This document shows positions 1-11,780 of a stretch of DNA of 64,000 nt, piece by piece. Position 1 is the first letter of the stretch. Each line of letters starts with the position of its first letter. The position numbers and the translations under genes were made by a program. This DNA is from Dendrocalamus latiflorus. Taxonomy: Eukaryota > Streptophyta > Magnoliopsida > Poales > Poaceae. The notes beneath the pieces were generated by a model, which saw nothing but the letters and a program-made list of their open reading frames with translations, was not told where the DNA came from and did no database searches. The stretch is taken from contig CM029612.1 of assembly GCA_017311315.1 (NCBI GenBank), positions 53,030,200-53,094,199 on the forward strand. Reading direction: 5' to 3'.

Positions 1-884
1 GTCTGGTCGGCATGTGAGACTGTTGATTTGTCGATTTACTGCGCAGCACAACACCGTGAAACCGACAGTGATTTTTTTCTTCTTCTTCTCCCATAATCCA
101 AATGCCAAGAAAACGTAAAATTAATCGTCCAGGGAAGAAAGAAAAATCTTGCATCCACATCAGATGATCAGAAGAGGCCATGTAGGAGCATTGTTCCATG
201 ACGGCAATGGCCGGGGACCGATCCAGGAACACGAGTTTGACATCTTTGTTGACTGATGCTGACACTTTAGACGTCTTATTTGAGCCGGCCCACTTTTCAT
301 ATTGGGCTTCACTTCCATGGCATATTTCGATCAGAGATGCGCAAACTAATAAAGCAACTCCGATCGATTCCAATTCCCGTACTCATGCTGGCTTCCAATT
401 CTTCCAACTCTGCCATTCTTCCAGACCCAATACCGTTGCACCCAAAGTTCCAGAGTCAAATGGCTTAACGGTGCAAAATTGCAAATCCAACTCCTGTGTA
501 CTACGTTCTTTTCTTAAAAACGAACTCCTGCGTACTACTAGTCACTAATCACATAATGCTTCGTGGTAGAAGTAAAAGTGAGAGAGAGTCTTAGGTCCGC
601 ACATATTGTTTGGTTTCGGATTCTGATTTTGGTTTGGAGAAATCAAAAGTTGATATAAACGTATGGTTTTTTGAAATGGCTTTTTTACTCTTCTCATTTC
701 GTCTCGTTCTGATGATAAGACAGAGGGTCACGGGTGCATCACGCACCCACTTCTCTCGCTTCCATCTTACGTACATATCTTTTCTTTATTTTTCCACTGC
801 TTGCTTTCTTTTTCTAAAATACCACTTCTTTTAAACAGTACTATTCAATTTTAGTAAAAAAATTAAAAAAATCATCTATCGTAG
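1..884. other. Intergenic, no gene seen
   Basis: Short open frames occur here (for example 198-548), but none has recognisable domains, codon bias or splice structure. I see no repeat boundary or RNA gene. The sequence becomes AT-rich toward 840-885, just before a TATA-like box. Confidence 0.4.
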
Positions 885-887
885 GCC

Positions 888-1395
888 TATATAAATACCC
901 CTTAGTGTTCTCCTTGTAAGGGAACGACCACCAAATTGACAAATTCCGATGGCTGAGTGGAACACGAGCAGTGACAAACTTCCAGCAGCAGCAGCAGCAG
1001 GTACAAGGCGCGAATCTTCACAGTATTTGATGGTAACATTTCTGAATCTTGGCAAATTCGAATCTCTGGGTCACGATGCATTTCTCGGGCCGGAGATGGC
1101 GCCTGACTGCCTGAGCCTCCGTCGACAATAACGCCCTGTCCCTGTGCCCACTCGCAACAGAAACGCACGGTCACCGTCGCGTGGCTAAAAAACGGCTGTT
1201 TTACGAATTGTATCGCTGACAAGTAGCCCTCGTGATACCAACCGAAACCGTGCCGATAGCCATTGGTGTATTGCTTGCAGCACCCTTGGCATGTTCCAGC
1301 TGCCACCTCCACCTGTAGTTGGTGGCAAATTTGGCACCCTTCCTTTTAGTTTATATTTGTAGATCTTTTCAATCAATAAAAAGAATGATTTTTTT
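888..1395 (+). other. Possible small transcription unit of unknown product
   Basis: A good TATA box (TATAAATA, 890-897) is followed about 50 bases later by an ATG at 949. That ATG opens a 60-residue frame (949-1131) beginning MAEWNTSSDK with an alanine run from CAG repeats. An AATAAA-like signal lies near 1374. The CAGCAG run is followed by GTACAAGG, a possible splice donor, so the true product may differ. The antisense frame 902-1312 is cysteine-containing but also unrecognised. I assign no function. This could equally be chance promoter-like sequence. Confidence 0.25.
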
Positions 1396-1761
1396 CATTG
1401 TCTTTTCAACCTGGTTTATCGAAACGCTCACGCTAGAATAAAAAATTATCATCCATAAATATAAACCATCAGGCACATCAGGTAACAATTACGATTCAGA
1501 AGAAATGAACGCAAACCGGAACAGAACCAAAATGACAGCGGACAAGTCAGCAGCAGCGCACCAAAGCCACCAAGTGCAGATCAGATCGGACGGCTGGTCT
1601 AGTCTTGAGCTGAGCAGCTAGCTTCCATCCAGTGCATCTCCATTTTCAGCTCATCTCAGCATGCGGTTGCCCTGGCGGCTCAGCCAACTGACAGCGTTTG
1701 TTCCTTCAATGCAAGGGCCGTTAGACCAAACCAAAGTTCGGGAGTGACTGATATGTGAGCT

Positions 1762-3194
1762 CGAGCAATGAATGCTACTCGAATCCTCCACAATTCGGTT
1801 AGAAAGGTAGTACAACATTTGCCCAAGATGTAGGTATAGTATCAATTTCAGTGTCACGGGGCGTTCGTATTATCCTTTGTTAATAGGGCGTTTGTATTAT
1901 CTTTTACTAATAGCTTTTGGTTGAGATTAGAGCTTTTTCGCTGAAAATGAATAGCAGCAACTGAAAGCAATGGCTTTTAGAATAAGAGGATGAGTGATGT
2001 AAAAAATAAGAGAGAGATGCGTACGCAAAACAGCAACGAGAGGAATGGGGTACTTGATATGCCTGTGACCCCTTGATTTATCCTCGGAGCGAGAATGAAG
2101 CGAAAGGAGTGGAGAAGCCGCTTTAAAAAGCTAGACGATTGTATTATTTTCTGATTTCTCTAAACAGAAATCCGAAACAGATGCTAATACGAACGTAGTA
2201 GAAGTCTAACTCTAGCTAGCAATTAATGGGGATTTCAGAGTACATGTTTTTATATGAACCACTGGTTACAGAAATGACACCTAAAGATAAAAAAAACTAA
2301 CACAAACATCGAACTTTATCTTATATAAAAGATCGTCCACAAAAAAAATACTGATAATTCAACAATCAGCAGCAGTTAGCCAGGCTTCCCCATTTCACCA
2401 TGTAGCACGACGCCAAGAACAAGGATTCCTCTATGCTTTGTTCGCTTCCATGGGAGAAAGACAAATAAACGGATAACTTCTCCACTTACATGCTATTGCT
2501 TGTGCCTTAATAAGGAGAAATCCAACCCAACGCGTGCCCGAGCAATGAATGCTACTTGAATCCTCCACAATTCGGTTAGAAAGGCAGTACTGCATTTGCC
2601 CGAAGATGTAGGAATAGTATCAATTCCAGTCTTTAGTCCAACTCCAGCTAGCAATTAATGGGGATTTCAGAGTACTGGTTTCTATATGAACCACTGGTTA
2701 CAGAAATGGCACCTAAAATCAAAAGCTAATGCATGCCGCTCAGTTCGGTTGAAATAAACTGGCTTATAATTTATTTTATATTATAACTAGCTTGTTTTGC
2801 ACTGTGGTTGATTATGGTTTTTTGGCGTAATTAAATTTTAAAAAATTAAAAATATGTTAACCTATCATGGACAATACAAATAAATATGGAAAAAATAAAA
2901 ACCAAAAATCTAGAAAAAAAATGAAATCAAGGAATAGTAAATTAGAAATCAGAAGTAAGAAATTCAAGCCAAAATAAATGGAGCCATATAAAAGATCGTC
3001 CAAAAAAGAAAAAAATACTAATAATTAAACAATCAGCAGCAGTTAGCCAGCCTTCCCATTTCACCATGTAGAACGATGCTACGTAAGAACAAGGAATCCT
3101 CTTATGCTTCGTTCGCTTTCCCCACATAAATACAAATAATTAGGATGACTTTTTTTTACTTATGTCTTACCGGAGAAATCCAACCCAACGCGTG
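1762..3194. repeat. Diverged head-to-tail tandem duplication, two copies
   Basis: Copy A (1762-2538) and copy B (2539-3194) both start CGAGCAATGAATGCTAC and both end at AACCCAACGCGTG. They share blocks such as CTAGCAATTAATGGGGATTT, CCACTGGTTACAGAAATG and CAATCAGCAGCAGTTAGCCA. Copy A carries about 340 extra bases (about 1857-2200) missing from B. Copy B carries a MITE-like insert (about 2732-2985) missing from A. I see no coding capacity in either copy. Confidence 0.7.
2732..2985 (-). mobile_element. hAT-like MITE (CTCGGTTGG family), reverse copy
   Basis: The left edge CCGCTCAGTTCGGTTGAAAT and the interior (GCGTAATTAAATTTTAAAAA, then GGACAATACAAATAAATATG) match, in reverse, the family copies at 33.0, 35.2 and 38.7 kb. 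It interrupts copy B of the tandem duplication; copy A lacks it. The ends are approximate and no clean target duplication is visible. Confidence 0.5.
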
Positions 3195-3412
3195 TAGCTG
3201 CAAAAGGCACTCCAATTGCAGCCTCCATGTGTGCCCGTCCATACATGCATGCACATATGGTCCAATCGAAAGGAATGGTCCAACAAAAAATGTTTTAGGT
3301 GTCCAATAGATTTGCACGTTTGGTTAAGTGAGCATTAGGAGAGGTGACCTAAAGCTTTACCTAGGTAGCACTATCTGTTGGAATATAGAGAGAGAGCTAT
3401 ATTAGGATACAT

Positions 3413-3860
3413 TAAAATTTAAGTAAATTACATTTTGCACCAAGTAAATTATCATTTGTTTCATTTTGCACCAAGTAAATTATCATTTGTTTCATTTTGC
3501 ACCAGGTTTTAAACATACTTTCACTTTACACCAGGGTAGAGCAAATGTTGTTTCACTTTGCACCAGGTCCCGACTTCGACTATGACCCCCTTCGACTACG
3601 GTCTCGACTTCGACCACGGCCCCCTTCAACCATGACTTCAACTTTGAGCATGGCGTCGACTTCGAGCACGGTGTGGTCCCCTCGACCGTTGCTTCGACGT
3701 TGACAACAGCTTCGATCACAACCTCGGCTTCGACTTCCATCCTGGTGGAAAGTAAAACAATATTTGCTCCACCTTAGTACAAAGTGAAAGTATGTGTAAA
3801 CCTGGTGCAAAGTGAAACAAGTGATAATTTACCTGGTGCAAAGTGTAATTTACTCTTAAA
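3413..3860. mobile_element. Foldback element with TTCGAC-rich centre
   Basis: The two ends are inverted copies. Left is AGTAAATTACATTTTGCACC; right reads GGTGCAAAGTGTAATTTACT. Sub-repeats of TTTGCACCAGGT and TTTCACTTTGCACC recur on both arms. The centre (about 3570-3740) is a degenerate array of TTCGAC units. Open frames here are repeat artefacts. I see no transposase and no certain target-site duplication. Confidence 0.6.
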
Positions 3861-3869
3861 ATTTTTACC

Positions 3870-4660
3870 ACGTAAACCAGAAAGCCATATGAATAAGAGA
3901 TCATGGATCGTTACCACTAGACGCGCGGTGCAGCGGAAAAAGAATTGAAGAAGCTGGTTCAACATAGTGCACATCGATGTAGTAGAAGTAGTCTATCGTC
4001 ATGAGCAGTAGTCGATCTTCACAAGCCAACCATCTCTTCCTCGTGGTCTTCTCGATCAGTGCTACAGTCACAGCAGTATCTCTATCAAAGTCTATGTGTC
4101 TAAGGATAGAACGTTGTGTGCTGGTGCTATCGAGAGGTGACAGTTAGGGGTTTCAATAGATGTGACTCAGGATTTCCTCTTGGCTCCCGTCAAACCCTCG
4201 GCCCCACGTCTCTCTTAATATATAACATCCAATCAGATCCTTATTCAATACGATTAGATATCATATCCAACTTGGAGAGCCTCCGATCAGATCCTTATCT
4301 AATATGAGTAGCGGCGTTTAGCAAGACATATCGACCCCTGAATATACATAAAGATTAATTTGAACGAATCTTATGCAATATGATCTGCAACTAGGTGTTT
4401 CAACGGAAGTACTGGAGTTTCAACGACGGAACTACCGTTCGAGCGGTAGTTCCGTACTTCCGTAGCCTTAAGCGGTACTTCTGGAGCACGGAAGCTCCGG
4501 AAGGTCGAGCGGAACCTTTTTCCAGAAAGCGCTAACTCCTGGCCTCGGTCTAAACGGAAGTACCATGCCGACTTCTCGGAACTACCGGCAAACGGAACTA
4601 CCGGATTTATAACGGCGGTAATTCCGCACCGACTTTCAACAACTAGTTCAGAAGCATATC
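3870..4660. repeat. Probable LTR-retroelement fragment with CGG-N5-CCG units
   Basis: The 4400-4640 part holds about six units of the form CGG-N5-CCG (CGGAACTACCG, CGGTAGTTCCG, CGGAAGCTCCG). The same motif fills the solo LTR at 15.8-16.4 kb, so this is probably a truncated, diverged LTR of a related family. No boundaries, primer-binding site or coding domain were found. Confidence 0.4.
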
Positions 4661-7600
4661 ACATCCAATGTGATGTATTTTTTATTACTACAATTACTTT
4701 TACTTGTACAAGTATTTTTAATGTATAAAATTCTAAAAAAATCGTGAAATATTTGTAAATTCATGATTAAATTAATCTAAATAAACATGATAAATTTGGA
4801 TCATATAAAATTTTCAAAAAATTACACAATAATTATGACTATGTTAAGAGGCTTCACATAAACAACTACTACCACAAGTCAAAATGAAGCATCCGCATGA
4901 AGCATCCTACACTTGACATACATCCAAGGTAACCGAGGAATCACAATCATACTGAATCGAAATGAAGCGTCCGTATGTACTACAACCACAAACGATCCAA
5001 GCTCCCAACAGGCAACCCTCCCAATCACGCAACACGGCGAAAGGAGGAAGAAAGGGCACCGCGCGCATATGCACCCGGATTGGAACGGATTTTAATTAGC
5101 ACTTGCATGCGAGTCAGTCATCCATGGCAAAGACCATCTCTGCGTGCTGCTGGTAGGATGGCAGGAGTGAAGTGAGAAGCCAGCCAGGTGAAGGGGACAG
5201 ACACCAAGCGATGCAGCCGAAAGGCTCCTCTGCTAGATGCTTGAAAAGTTCAGGTTTTCCCATGCCCCATTATAGTGTTGCAGACTCGTATCATTTCTTT
5301 GCGCTCTTTTGTTTTCACACTCAATTGGTTTCTCACAAGCTATCGCACGCGTTATTAATTAGTCGTAGCAATTACATATGTATGAGCATAGGCAAAATCA
5401 CATATGCACGTAAAACATGTTTAAGCTTACAAAGTGGTTTAAACTTGCTGGCCCTAAACCTGAAATAAGCTGCTTATTTGCTCTCGACTTTCGCTTATAT
5501 AAGTCCAACGGCTAAAGCTAGGCCAAACAGGCTCGTTGGAGGAGCACAAGCAAACGTCTCACGTTGGGATCCTGACAAGATACGACAGGAGCAAGCATTT
5601 TGATTGTCACCTGAGCAGCTGGGTGCTCACTGCTTTATGCTATGCTTTGCTATGCTATGCAGCTGTAATCTCCAGCCTAACAACAAGCCACAGCCTTAAA
5701 TCAAAAGTGAGAGGGATAATTGCAGATCAAGCAAGCTCCAGTCCTGAATGGCTGCATGCTCCATCTCCAGGACACTGCTGTGTTGTGGCGTAATGAGTAA
5801 AACTTTTCACGCCGTGTGCGCGTGAATGCTTGCAGGGACAGTGTGGTGTCCCTCTCATGGTGAGTGGTGGTAGTGCTGCTGCCTCTGATCATGTGGAGCC
5901 ACATTATGAATGATGCTTGAGGCCTCGTCTAGAATTCGGAGATGCTATAACATTTTCTGGACGATTCATGTTGTTACCTGTGAAATTTTGATAAAAGCTA
6001 TTCCATTGCAAACAGTTCTGAAGAACAAGCGAGCGTTACTCTGGAAAACAAAGAAGTAAGCGACACTCAAAAAACACTCAAATGTAGATAAGTATATTTT
6101 AAGCAATTTTTTCCCATGGAAGGCAGAAGACCAACGAAGCTGGCAGACGCTCCAGAAAAGATAATCTGCTGTATTTGTTTAGCCCTAAATAATTGCATTC
6201 TTAATTAGCAACATCTGGTACTCCTTACAGCTGCTAGGAATGCACCGTCAGTGTGATAACAAAGTCATTATTAGCAGTGCCTGCATTTTTTTTATCCCTG
6301 ATTGGTAGGCTTTTGCCTATAAGCTGTAAAGTCGTTATCTCTACCCTTTTCTTGTGATTATTGCCGCCGAATCGGGAGCAAAGCTTGTTTTGCTTACAAA
6401 AGAAAAAACCTTTCTAAATGACTGAGATATGCAGTGAAGATATGCACGATTATTTTATGCCCTCAGTCCTCACAAAAACACCTAAAAATCTTCTCTTAAG
6501 AAGAGAAATGGAATTCTCTTAAATAAGTAGGGGAAAAGAAGCAGCTAATTAAGAATTTCAATATGATTTTTGTTCCTTCTCTTTCACATTCGCAGGTCTC
6601 GCCTAAAGGTTGGACGGGTTTACATCCTGATCCGCTATGCTCGTTATACGGACGACTTCCTTGTAGCTATCAAGAGCCCCATCACCATTGGGGGAAAATA
6701 TTATTAGACAGTGATGGCCATATTGTCATAAATCAATCATTCTCTCTATTATTTCAAGGACCAAATATCAAAAATTAAAAGGACATACATAAGCGCACAA
6801 TCTCCTTGCCATCACCAAAGTATTCCCCCCTAACTTTTCTGGACACCAGTATCTGCAATGCCCAGCTGCACACAGATTTTCTGGGCTGTGCAAGCAAGCA
6901 AAGCTTGGCATGCATGGACATGATAGTATGCCAAAATTGCCAGCAGGTCAGAAAGCAAAGTGGCAACCAGAATGGACAATATTCTACTTGGAATAGCACA
7001 TTCCTAGATTAACATGATGTGTCATGATCTGAAGCTTTGCATTTTATAATGTTCAGGTAAGGTAAACAACCTCGTAACAGCAAAGCACACACTACCACAA
7101 TGTAGTGTGTGTGTGTGCAAAGATATCCGTGGAGGAGCCTGGATCCAAGAGAAAGAGTTCTTAATTAACAGTGCAATTTTGAGGTAATAAGATGGAGAGG
7201 ATAGTGAGACTGTCAATCCTTCACTTTTCCATTTCTGGAACAAACCTATGAATGATACCTATAGGAGCAGTAATTAAAGTCAAGGTCAAATTCCACCTAG
7301 TGGGTAGCTCACAAAATACTACTCTCCAAGTACTTTCTTTCAGGTTTGAGTCTGTAACATCATATTAACAACCTCTCAGAGAAAAAGAATTGGCCGCTGA
7401 ACACCACCAATACCTAACATTATGCGAGTTGGCTCTAGGTGAGTAATTGAGATGGGGCCTGAAACAAAAATTTTCTTCATGAACAGCCAAGTTTGTACCC
7501 TCACAGTCAGGTGTTAGTGTGCTACTCCACATCAGTAGTAGTGTTGCTTTAGTTCAGGTGAAGTGGGTGCAAGATAAAGAAGTGCTCACACTTTTCACTT

Positions 7601-7770
7601 TAAAGATCACACAAATTTGACTAAAAAACTGTCCTGTATTAAATTTTGTAGTTTAAAATTTTATGTCTGTACTAGTGGATCTTACTTTTCCATAAACTCT
7701 CCAAAATAAACACTACAAATCAGTCAGTCAATTAAATAGAAGAGGAAGGTTTATTGTTCAAAGTTCAAAC
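4661..7770. other. Intergenic, mostly featureless
   Basis: No gene is supported here. Short frames (for example 5172-5468 and 5536-5793) lack recognisable domains and splice context. The only coding-like signal is a short reverse-transcriptase-like stretch at 6597-6692, listed separately. Confidence 0.4.
6597..6692 (+). pseudogene. Short reverse-transcriptase-like fragment
   Basis: Reading from TCT at 6597, the frame gives IRYARYTDDFLVAIKSPITI, which contains a Y-x-D-D box in an RYARY-DDFLV context. That context resembles maturase or group II intron-type reverse transcriptases of plant mitochondria, so a mitochondrial-derived insert is possible. Conservation fades within about 30 codons and nothing else of the domain is visible. 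A chance match cannot be excluded. Confidence 0.25.
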
Positions 7771-7772
7771 TA

Positions 7773-8034
7773 CTCCCCCATCTAAAAATAGAGTGTATTT
7801 TCTGAATGGTCTTGTCCACAAATATATGACGTATTTTATATTCCAATACAAAATAAATTTATTATTCCTTCTATACCCTTATTAAATATCCAGCTTTACT
7901 TTATATCCCCTACATGTGTGTATTGGATATAATACTTAGAGATAATAAGTAAGGATAATCTAATCATTCAATTTCAATGTATTTTTGATCTATGTGCAAG
8001 ATAAAATATGTCTTATATTTTTGGACGAAGGGAG
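7773..8034. mobile_element. Stowaway MITE (Tc1/mariner)
   Basis: A 262-bp AT-rich element flanked by TA on both sides (7771-7772 and 8035-8036). Its ends are inverted: CTCCCCCATCTAAAAATAG at the left and TATTTTTGGACGAAGGGAG at the right. These are variants of the grass Stowaway terminus CTCCCTCCGTCC. It is non-autonomous and contains no transposase. Confidence 0.85.
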
Positions 8035-8039
8035 TAATA

Positions 8040-9392
8040 CTCTAACAATTGCAAGTGAATCCTCTAATAATGTAAGACTGTAGGAGTGAGATTAAAAACA
8101 TTAGAGTACTGTCTTATGAATCATGATCCTGCCAGCTCTAATATAGGAAACATTGTAAGATTATTGCTGGACGAGATAAAAATGTGCCTTGGTTCATCTT
8201 TAAAAAATGTGTCAACACAAAAGTTTTTGGGTTGCTTTGCTTGGAGACGAAGCGGAGTGGAAGACGATGGATCTCCAGGAGGTGAATAAATGCGGCCTCG
8301 TGGGCGTGCAGTGAACAGATGATATGAGAGGGGCCCGGGTCCTAGAAAACTGTTGTTGTTAATTCTCCAAGTCACAACTTGGCATGCATGCTGTATAATC
8401 GGAGTATATTTTGATTTGTTTGTTTCCCCCCTACATTGTTTACTTCCACATTGCAGACATGGTAGTATAAAAACTCCTAGTGGTACTACCTTCACACTGC
8501 TTGCTTCACTGCACCTAAAGTCAATTCATTTCTCCTCTTATTGATCAAGAAATTTTGGAGAGGAAATATACATATTTTTTTACAATGAAATTTTGCATTT
8601 GTGCATTCTCAGTCATGCAATATAACAATTGAGTGTTGTATAGAAAATTGATACATGAAGGCAGTAATTGAGAAAGCAGGTGCCAACCACTTGAATACTC
8701 GCAACAAAGCTAAACATGGCAAATAAGTGAAGAACTAGTGAGCTAGCAATGCTCAATTCGTCTTTGCCTTTTTTCTAAAAAAATAAGGGCATCATCACCT
8801 ATAAATAATTAGACGGCATATACCCATTTTACAATAATTACATTCAAGTGAGCAACTACAATCTTTTAACATCTCTCTGAATTCTGAAATAACAACTATG
8901 GGCTCCCATGGAGTAAACACTGGAGTACCTGTAGCAGGACACATCCTCCAGTCATTTCCCACTGTTATGCATGTGAACTGGTCCTCTCAAGAAAGAAAAA
9001 ACATAAAAAGAGCTGGTATTCTCATGGCAAAGGCAGTAGACTCAATAGAGAACTGAAGAAATACCACTACCAGCCAGAGTCCCAGAGGCACAAATTTTGT
9101 GCAACCTCTGCACACAGCAGCAACAGTTTCAGGAAGCAGGAAAATACCCCGTGTGTGACAGTTGTTTCTAACATAGAAATTGTTCACCTCTCTTTGAGTT
9201 TGTCCAATGATAGTAAAAGGTCAACCCTACGAATGGAGACAGATTAAAACAAAATCATGATTATATCCCAAGATGGTGCTTTAACTGAATTTATCCTGCT
9301 TTTTGTCTCAGGAGTAGTATAATTTCAACCTTCAAGAAGCCATCTTTTAAAAGCAAATTCTCAAGAAGCTTGCAAAATAGTAGCACAAACCA
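8040..9392. other. Intergenic, no gene seen
   Basis: Several short frames on both strands (for example 8086-8289 and 8121-8495) show no domain and no splice structure. I see nothing else that can be supported. Confidence 0.4.
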
Positions 9393-9401
9393 TGGCAACT
9401 G

Positions 9402-10166
9402 GGGAAAATTGAGTATATAGGACTGAGTTGAGTGTGATTTTGTGAAATAGGATCAAGTTTTTTGGACTTGTAAATATAGGACTGAGTTCACCACCTTCTT
9501 GCAAATATAGGATTTTTCCCATTTTAATTTCATTTCCATTTTTCAGGCATTTTTCTCCACGCGAAATGACCCTTTTACCCTTCTTCTTCCTCCTCACTGG
9601 CCGCGCCGCCCCCTCGCTGGCCGCGCCGCCGCCTGGCCTCGCCGCCCCCTCGCCCGGCCGCGCCGCCCCCTCGCCCGCCCCGCGCCCGGCCGCGCCGCCC
9701 CCTCGCCCGCCCCGCGCCGCCGCCGCTCCCTCGCCTGCCCCACGCCGCGCCGCCGCCGCTCCCTCGCCTGGGGAGGGAGCGGCGGCGCGGCGCGGGGCGG
9801 GCGAGGGAGCGGCGGCGGCGCGGCGTGGGGCAGGCGAGGGAGCGGCGGCGGCGCGGGGCGGGCGAGGGGGCGGCGCGGCCGGGCGCGGGGCGGGCGAGGG
9901 GGCGGCGCGGCCGGGCGAGGGGGCGGCGAGGCCAGGCGGCGGCGCGGCCAGCGAGGGGGCGGCGCGGCCAGTGAGGAGGAAGAAGAAGGGTAAAAGGGTC
10001 ATTTCGCGTGGAGAAAAATGCCTGAAAAATGAAAATGAAATTAAAATGGGAAAAATCCTATATTTGCAAGAAGGTGGTGAACTCAGTCCTATATTTACAA
10101 GTCCAAAAAACTTGATCCTATTTCACAAAATCACACTCAACTCAGTCCTATATACTCAATTTTCCC
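9402..10166. mobile_element. Hairpin (long-TIR) non-autonomous MULE
   Basis: A 765-bp near-palindrome. The left arm starts GGGAAAATTGAGTATATAGG and the right arm ends with its complement, TACTCAATTTTCCC. Both arms extend inward about 370 bases to a centre near 9770-9785. A perfect 9-bp target duplication, TGGCAACTG, flanks it (9393-9401 and 10167-10175). Nine bases is typical of Mutator-like elements. The inner arms are very GC-rich (GCCGCGCCGCC units), so long Ala/Pro frames appear on both strands; they encode the same low-complexity peptide and are not genes. It lies about 740 bases upstream of the DUF868 start codon. Confidence 0.88.
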
Positions 10167-10300
10167 TGGCAACTGGCAATGGCAGCAGAGTAACAAAAAG
10201 AGAAAGGAGAGAGCAGCGGGCAACTGCTCCCCCTGCCCTGCCCTCCATGAGTTGGCTGACAGTGTGTGCGTGTGTTGTACCTTGTATGGTTGTATTGATA

Positions 10301-10319
10301 CCCCCCCCCCCCCCCCCCC
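10301..10319 (+). repeat. Poly-C homopolymer run
   Basis: Nineteen C in a row, between the hairpin MULE and the DUF868 gene. Comparable G/C runs occur next to two other gene starts in the window (40351-40376 and 50148-50166). Confidence 0.9.
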
Positions 10320-10904
10320 TCCTTGTCCACTTCTCTGCTTGCTGGTACTCACCCTCTCTCTCCAACTTGCTCCTTTCACTATCCTCTCCCATGTCTCTGC
10401 ACCTCTCTTCGTCTTCTCCATCTTCTGATGGTTGCCTGGTTCTTTTGGCCTGAAGCTTTCTGTGGTAAAGGTCGCACCTTGGGGCATCTTCTGGAGAAAT
10501 CTCGGTGGAAGATTGCTCCCTCTGCCGCGGTTTGGCGGCAAAGCCTGGGTCATCTTGCCGCATCCGCGCGCTTTTTTGCATTGGAAGAGGGCGGCTTCGT
10601 GAAGAAATCTTGCTGCGGGACCGATTGCTGTGCTCCCCTTGCTTTCTGGGCGGTTCTTGGTGCCGCTTTTTGCAGTAAAGGTGGGATCTTGCGGCCGCTT
10701 GCGACGGCATTGCTGGATCGAGAAATCTTCTGCGGCAACCTGTATATCTGCACGAGCTATCTGTGAGCGGCTGCTGCTCCTCTTGGCCGGCATTGCGGGG
10801 GCGAGCTCGCTAGTTTCTGATTGATGCGGTGAGTGGAGGAGCCGAGCTTCGCGCTGTGCTCGTTGAGTGGGCTGCACGACAGGTGTTCGCTGAAAAGCGC
10901 GAGC

Positions 10905-11780
10905 ATGAGAGACTTCCCTTCCTGCTTCGGGGAGAGCGGCGTCCAGATCGCGGACGCGTCGTCGTCGTCGTCGAGCGTCGGCAAGGGCGCGGCACAGAAC
11001 CTGGTGACCTGCCTCTACCAGACGCAGTTCTCGGGCCGGCCCTGCGTGATCTCGGTCACATGGAGCAAGGGCCTCATGGGGCAGGGCCTCAGCATTGGCG
11101 TGGACGACTTGTCCAACCAGTGCCTGTGCAAGGTAGACATCAAGCCATGGCTCTTCTCCAAGAAGAAGGGGTCCAAGAGCCTCGACGTCGAGGACGGCAA
11201 GATTGAGATCTTCTGGAACCTGTCGGGCGCCAAGTTTGGTGCAGGGCCAGAACCACTGGAGGGGTTCTACGTCGCAGTGGTGTTCGACCTTGAGCTGGTG
11301 CTCTTGCTCGGCGACATGAAGAAGGACGCGTACCGGAAGACGGGCTCCAACAGGTCCATGTTGAATGCTGCATTTGTGGCGAGGAGGGAGCACATATACG
11401 GCAAGAAGATTTACTCTGCCAAGGCACAGTTCTGCAGCAATGGCCAGTTCCATGATGTTGTGATAGTGTGTGATACTGTCGGCCTCAAGGATCCATGTCT
11501 TGAGATACGTGTTGATAAGAAGCCCGTCATGCAGGTGAAGAGGTTGGCATGGAAGTTCAGGGGAAACCAGACAATTCTTGTCGACGGCTTGCCTGTGGAG
11601 GTGTTCTGGGATGTCCACAGTTGGCTCTTTGAATCCACGACAAGCAATGCAGTGTTCATGTTTCAGACATGCCAAGCGCCTGAGAAGTCGATGCCATGGT
11701 CATACTCGCAGATTTTTAGGGAGTCTCAGTTGCAAGGTCTTGGTTTCTCGCTGATCCTATATGCATGGAAGGTTGAGTAG
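10905..11780 (+). CDS. DUF868 family protein, intronless
   Basis: This encodes a 291-aa plant-specific protein of the DUF868 family, whose molecular role is unknown. The frame is open further upstream, to an ATG at 10833, but the family characteristically begins MRDFPSCFGESG, which is the ATG at 10905. The body has the family's alternating beta-rich blocks, including LVTCLYQTQFSGRPCVISVT early, a central FYVAVVFDLELVLLLGD and the C-terminal GFSLILYAWKVE. A serine run (about residues 19-24) is encoded by TCG repeats. Length and single-exon structure fit the family. There is no signal peptide or membrane segment. The upstream region carries a hairpin MULE and a poly-C run. Antisense frames across this gene are GC-bias shadows. 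Identification is confident; function is unknown. Confidence 0.9.
   Translation: MRDFPSCFGESGVQIADASSSSSSVGKGAAQNLVTCLYQTQFSGRPCVISVTWSKGLMGQGLSIGVDDLSNQCLCKVDIKPWLFSKKKGSKSLDVEDGKIEIFWNLSGAKFGAGPEPLEGFYVAVVFDLELVLLLGDMKKDAYRKTGSNRSMLNAAFVARREHIYGKKIYSAKAQFCSNGQFHDVVIVCDTVGLKDPCLEIRVDKKPVMQVKRLAWKFRGNQTILVDGLPVEVFWDVHSWLFESTTSNAVFMFQTCQAPEKSMPWSYSQIFRESQLQGLGFSLILYAWKVE

Noticed and set aside
9361..10453. Long Ala/Pro-rich frames on both strands (213 and 295 aa)
   Set aside because: Both derive from the two arms of the hairpin MULE and encode the same low-complexity peptide.
10137..11675. A 512-residue open frame on the - strand
   Set aside because: It is antisense to the well-supported DUF868 gene. 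It is open because of high third-position GC and has no recognisable domain.
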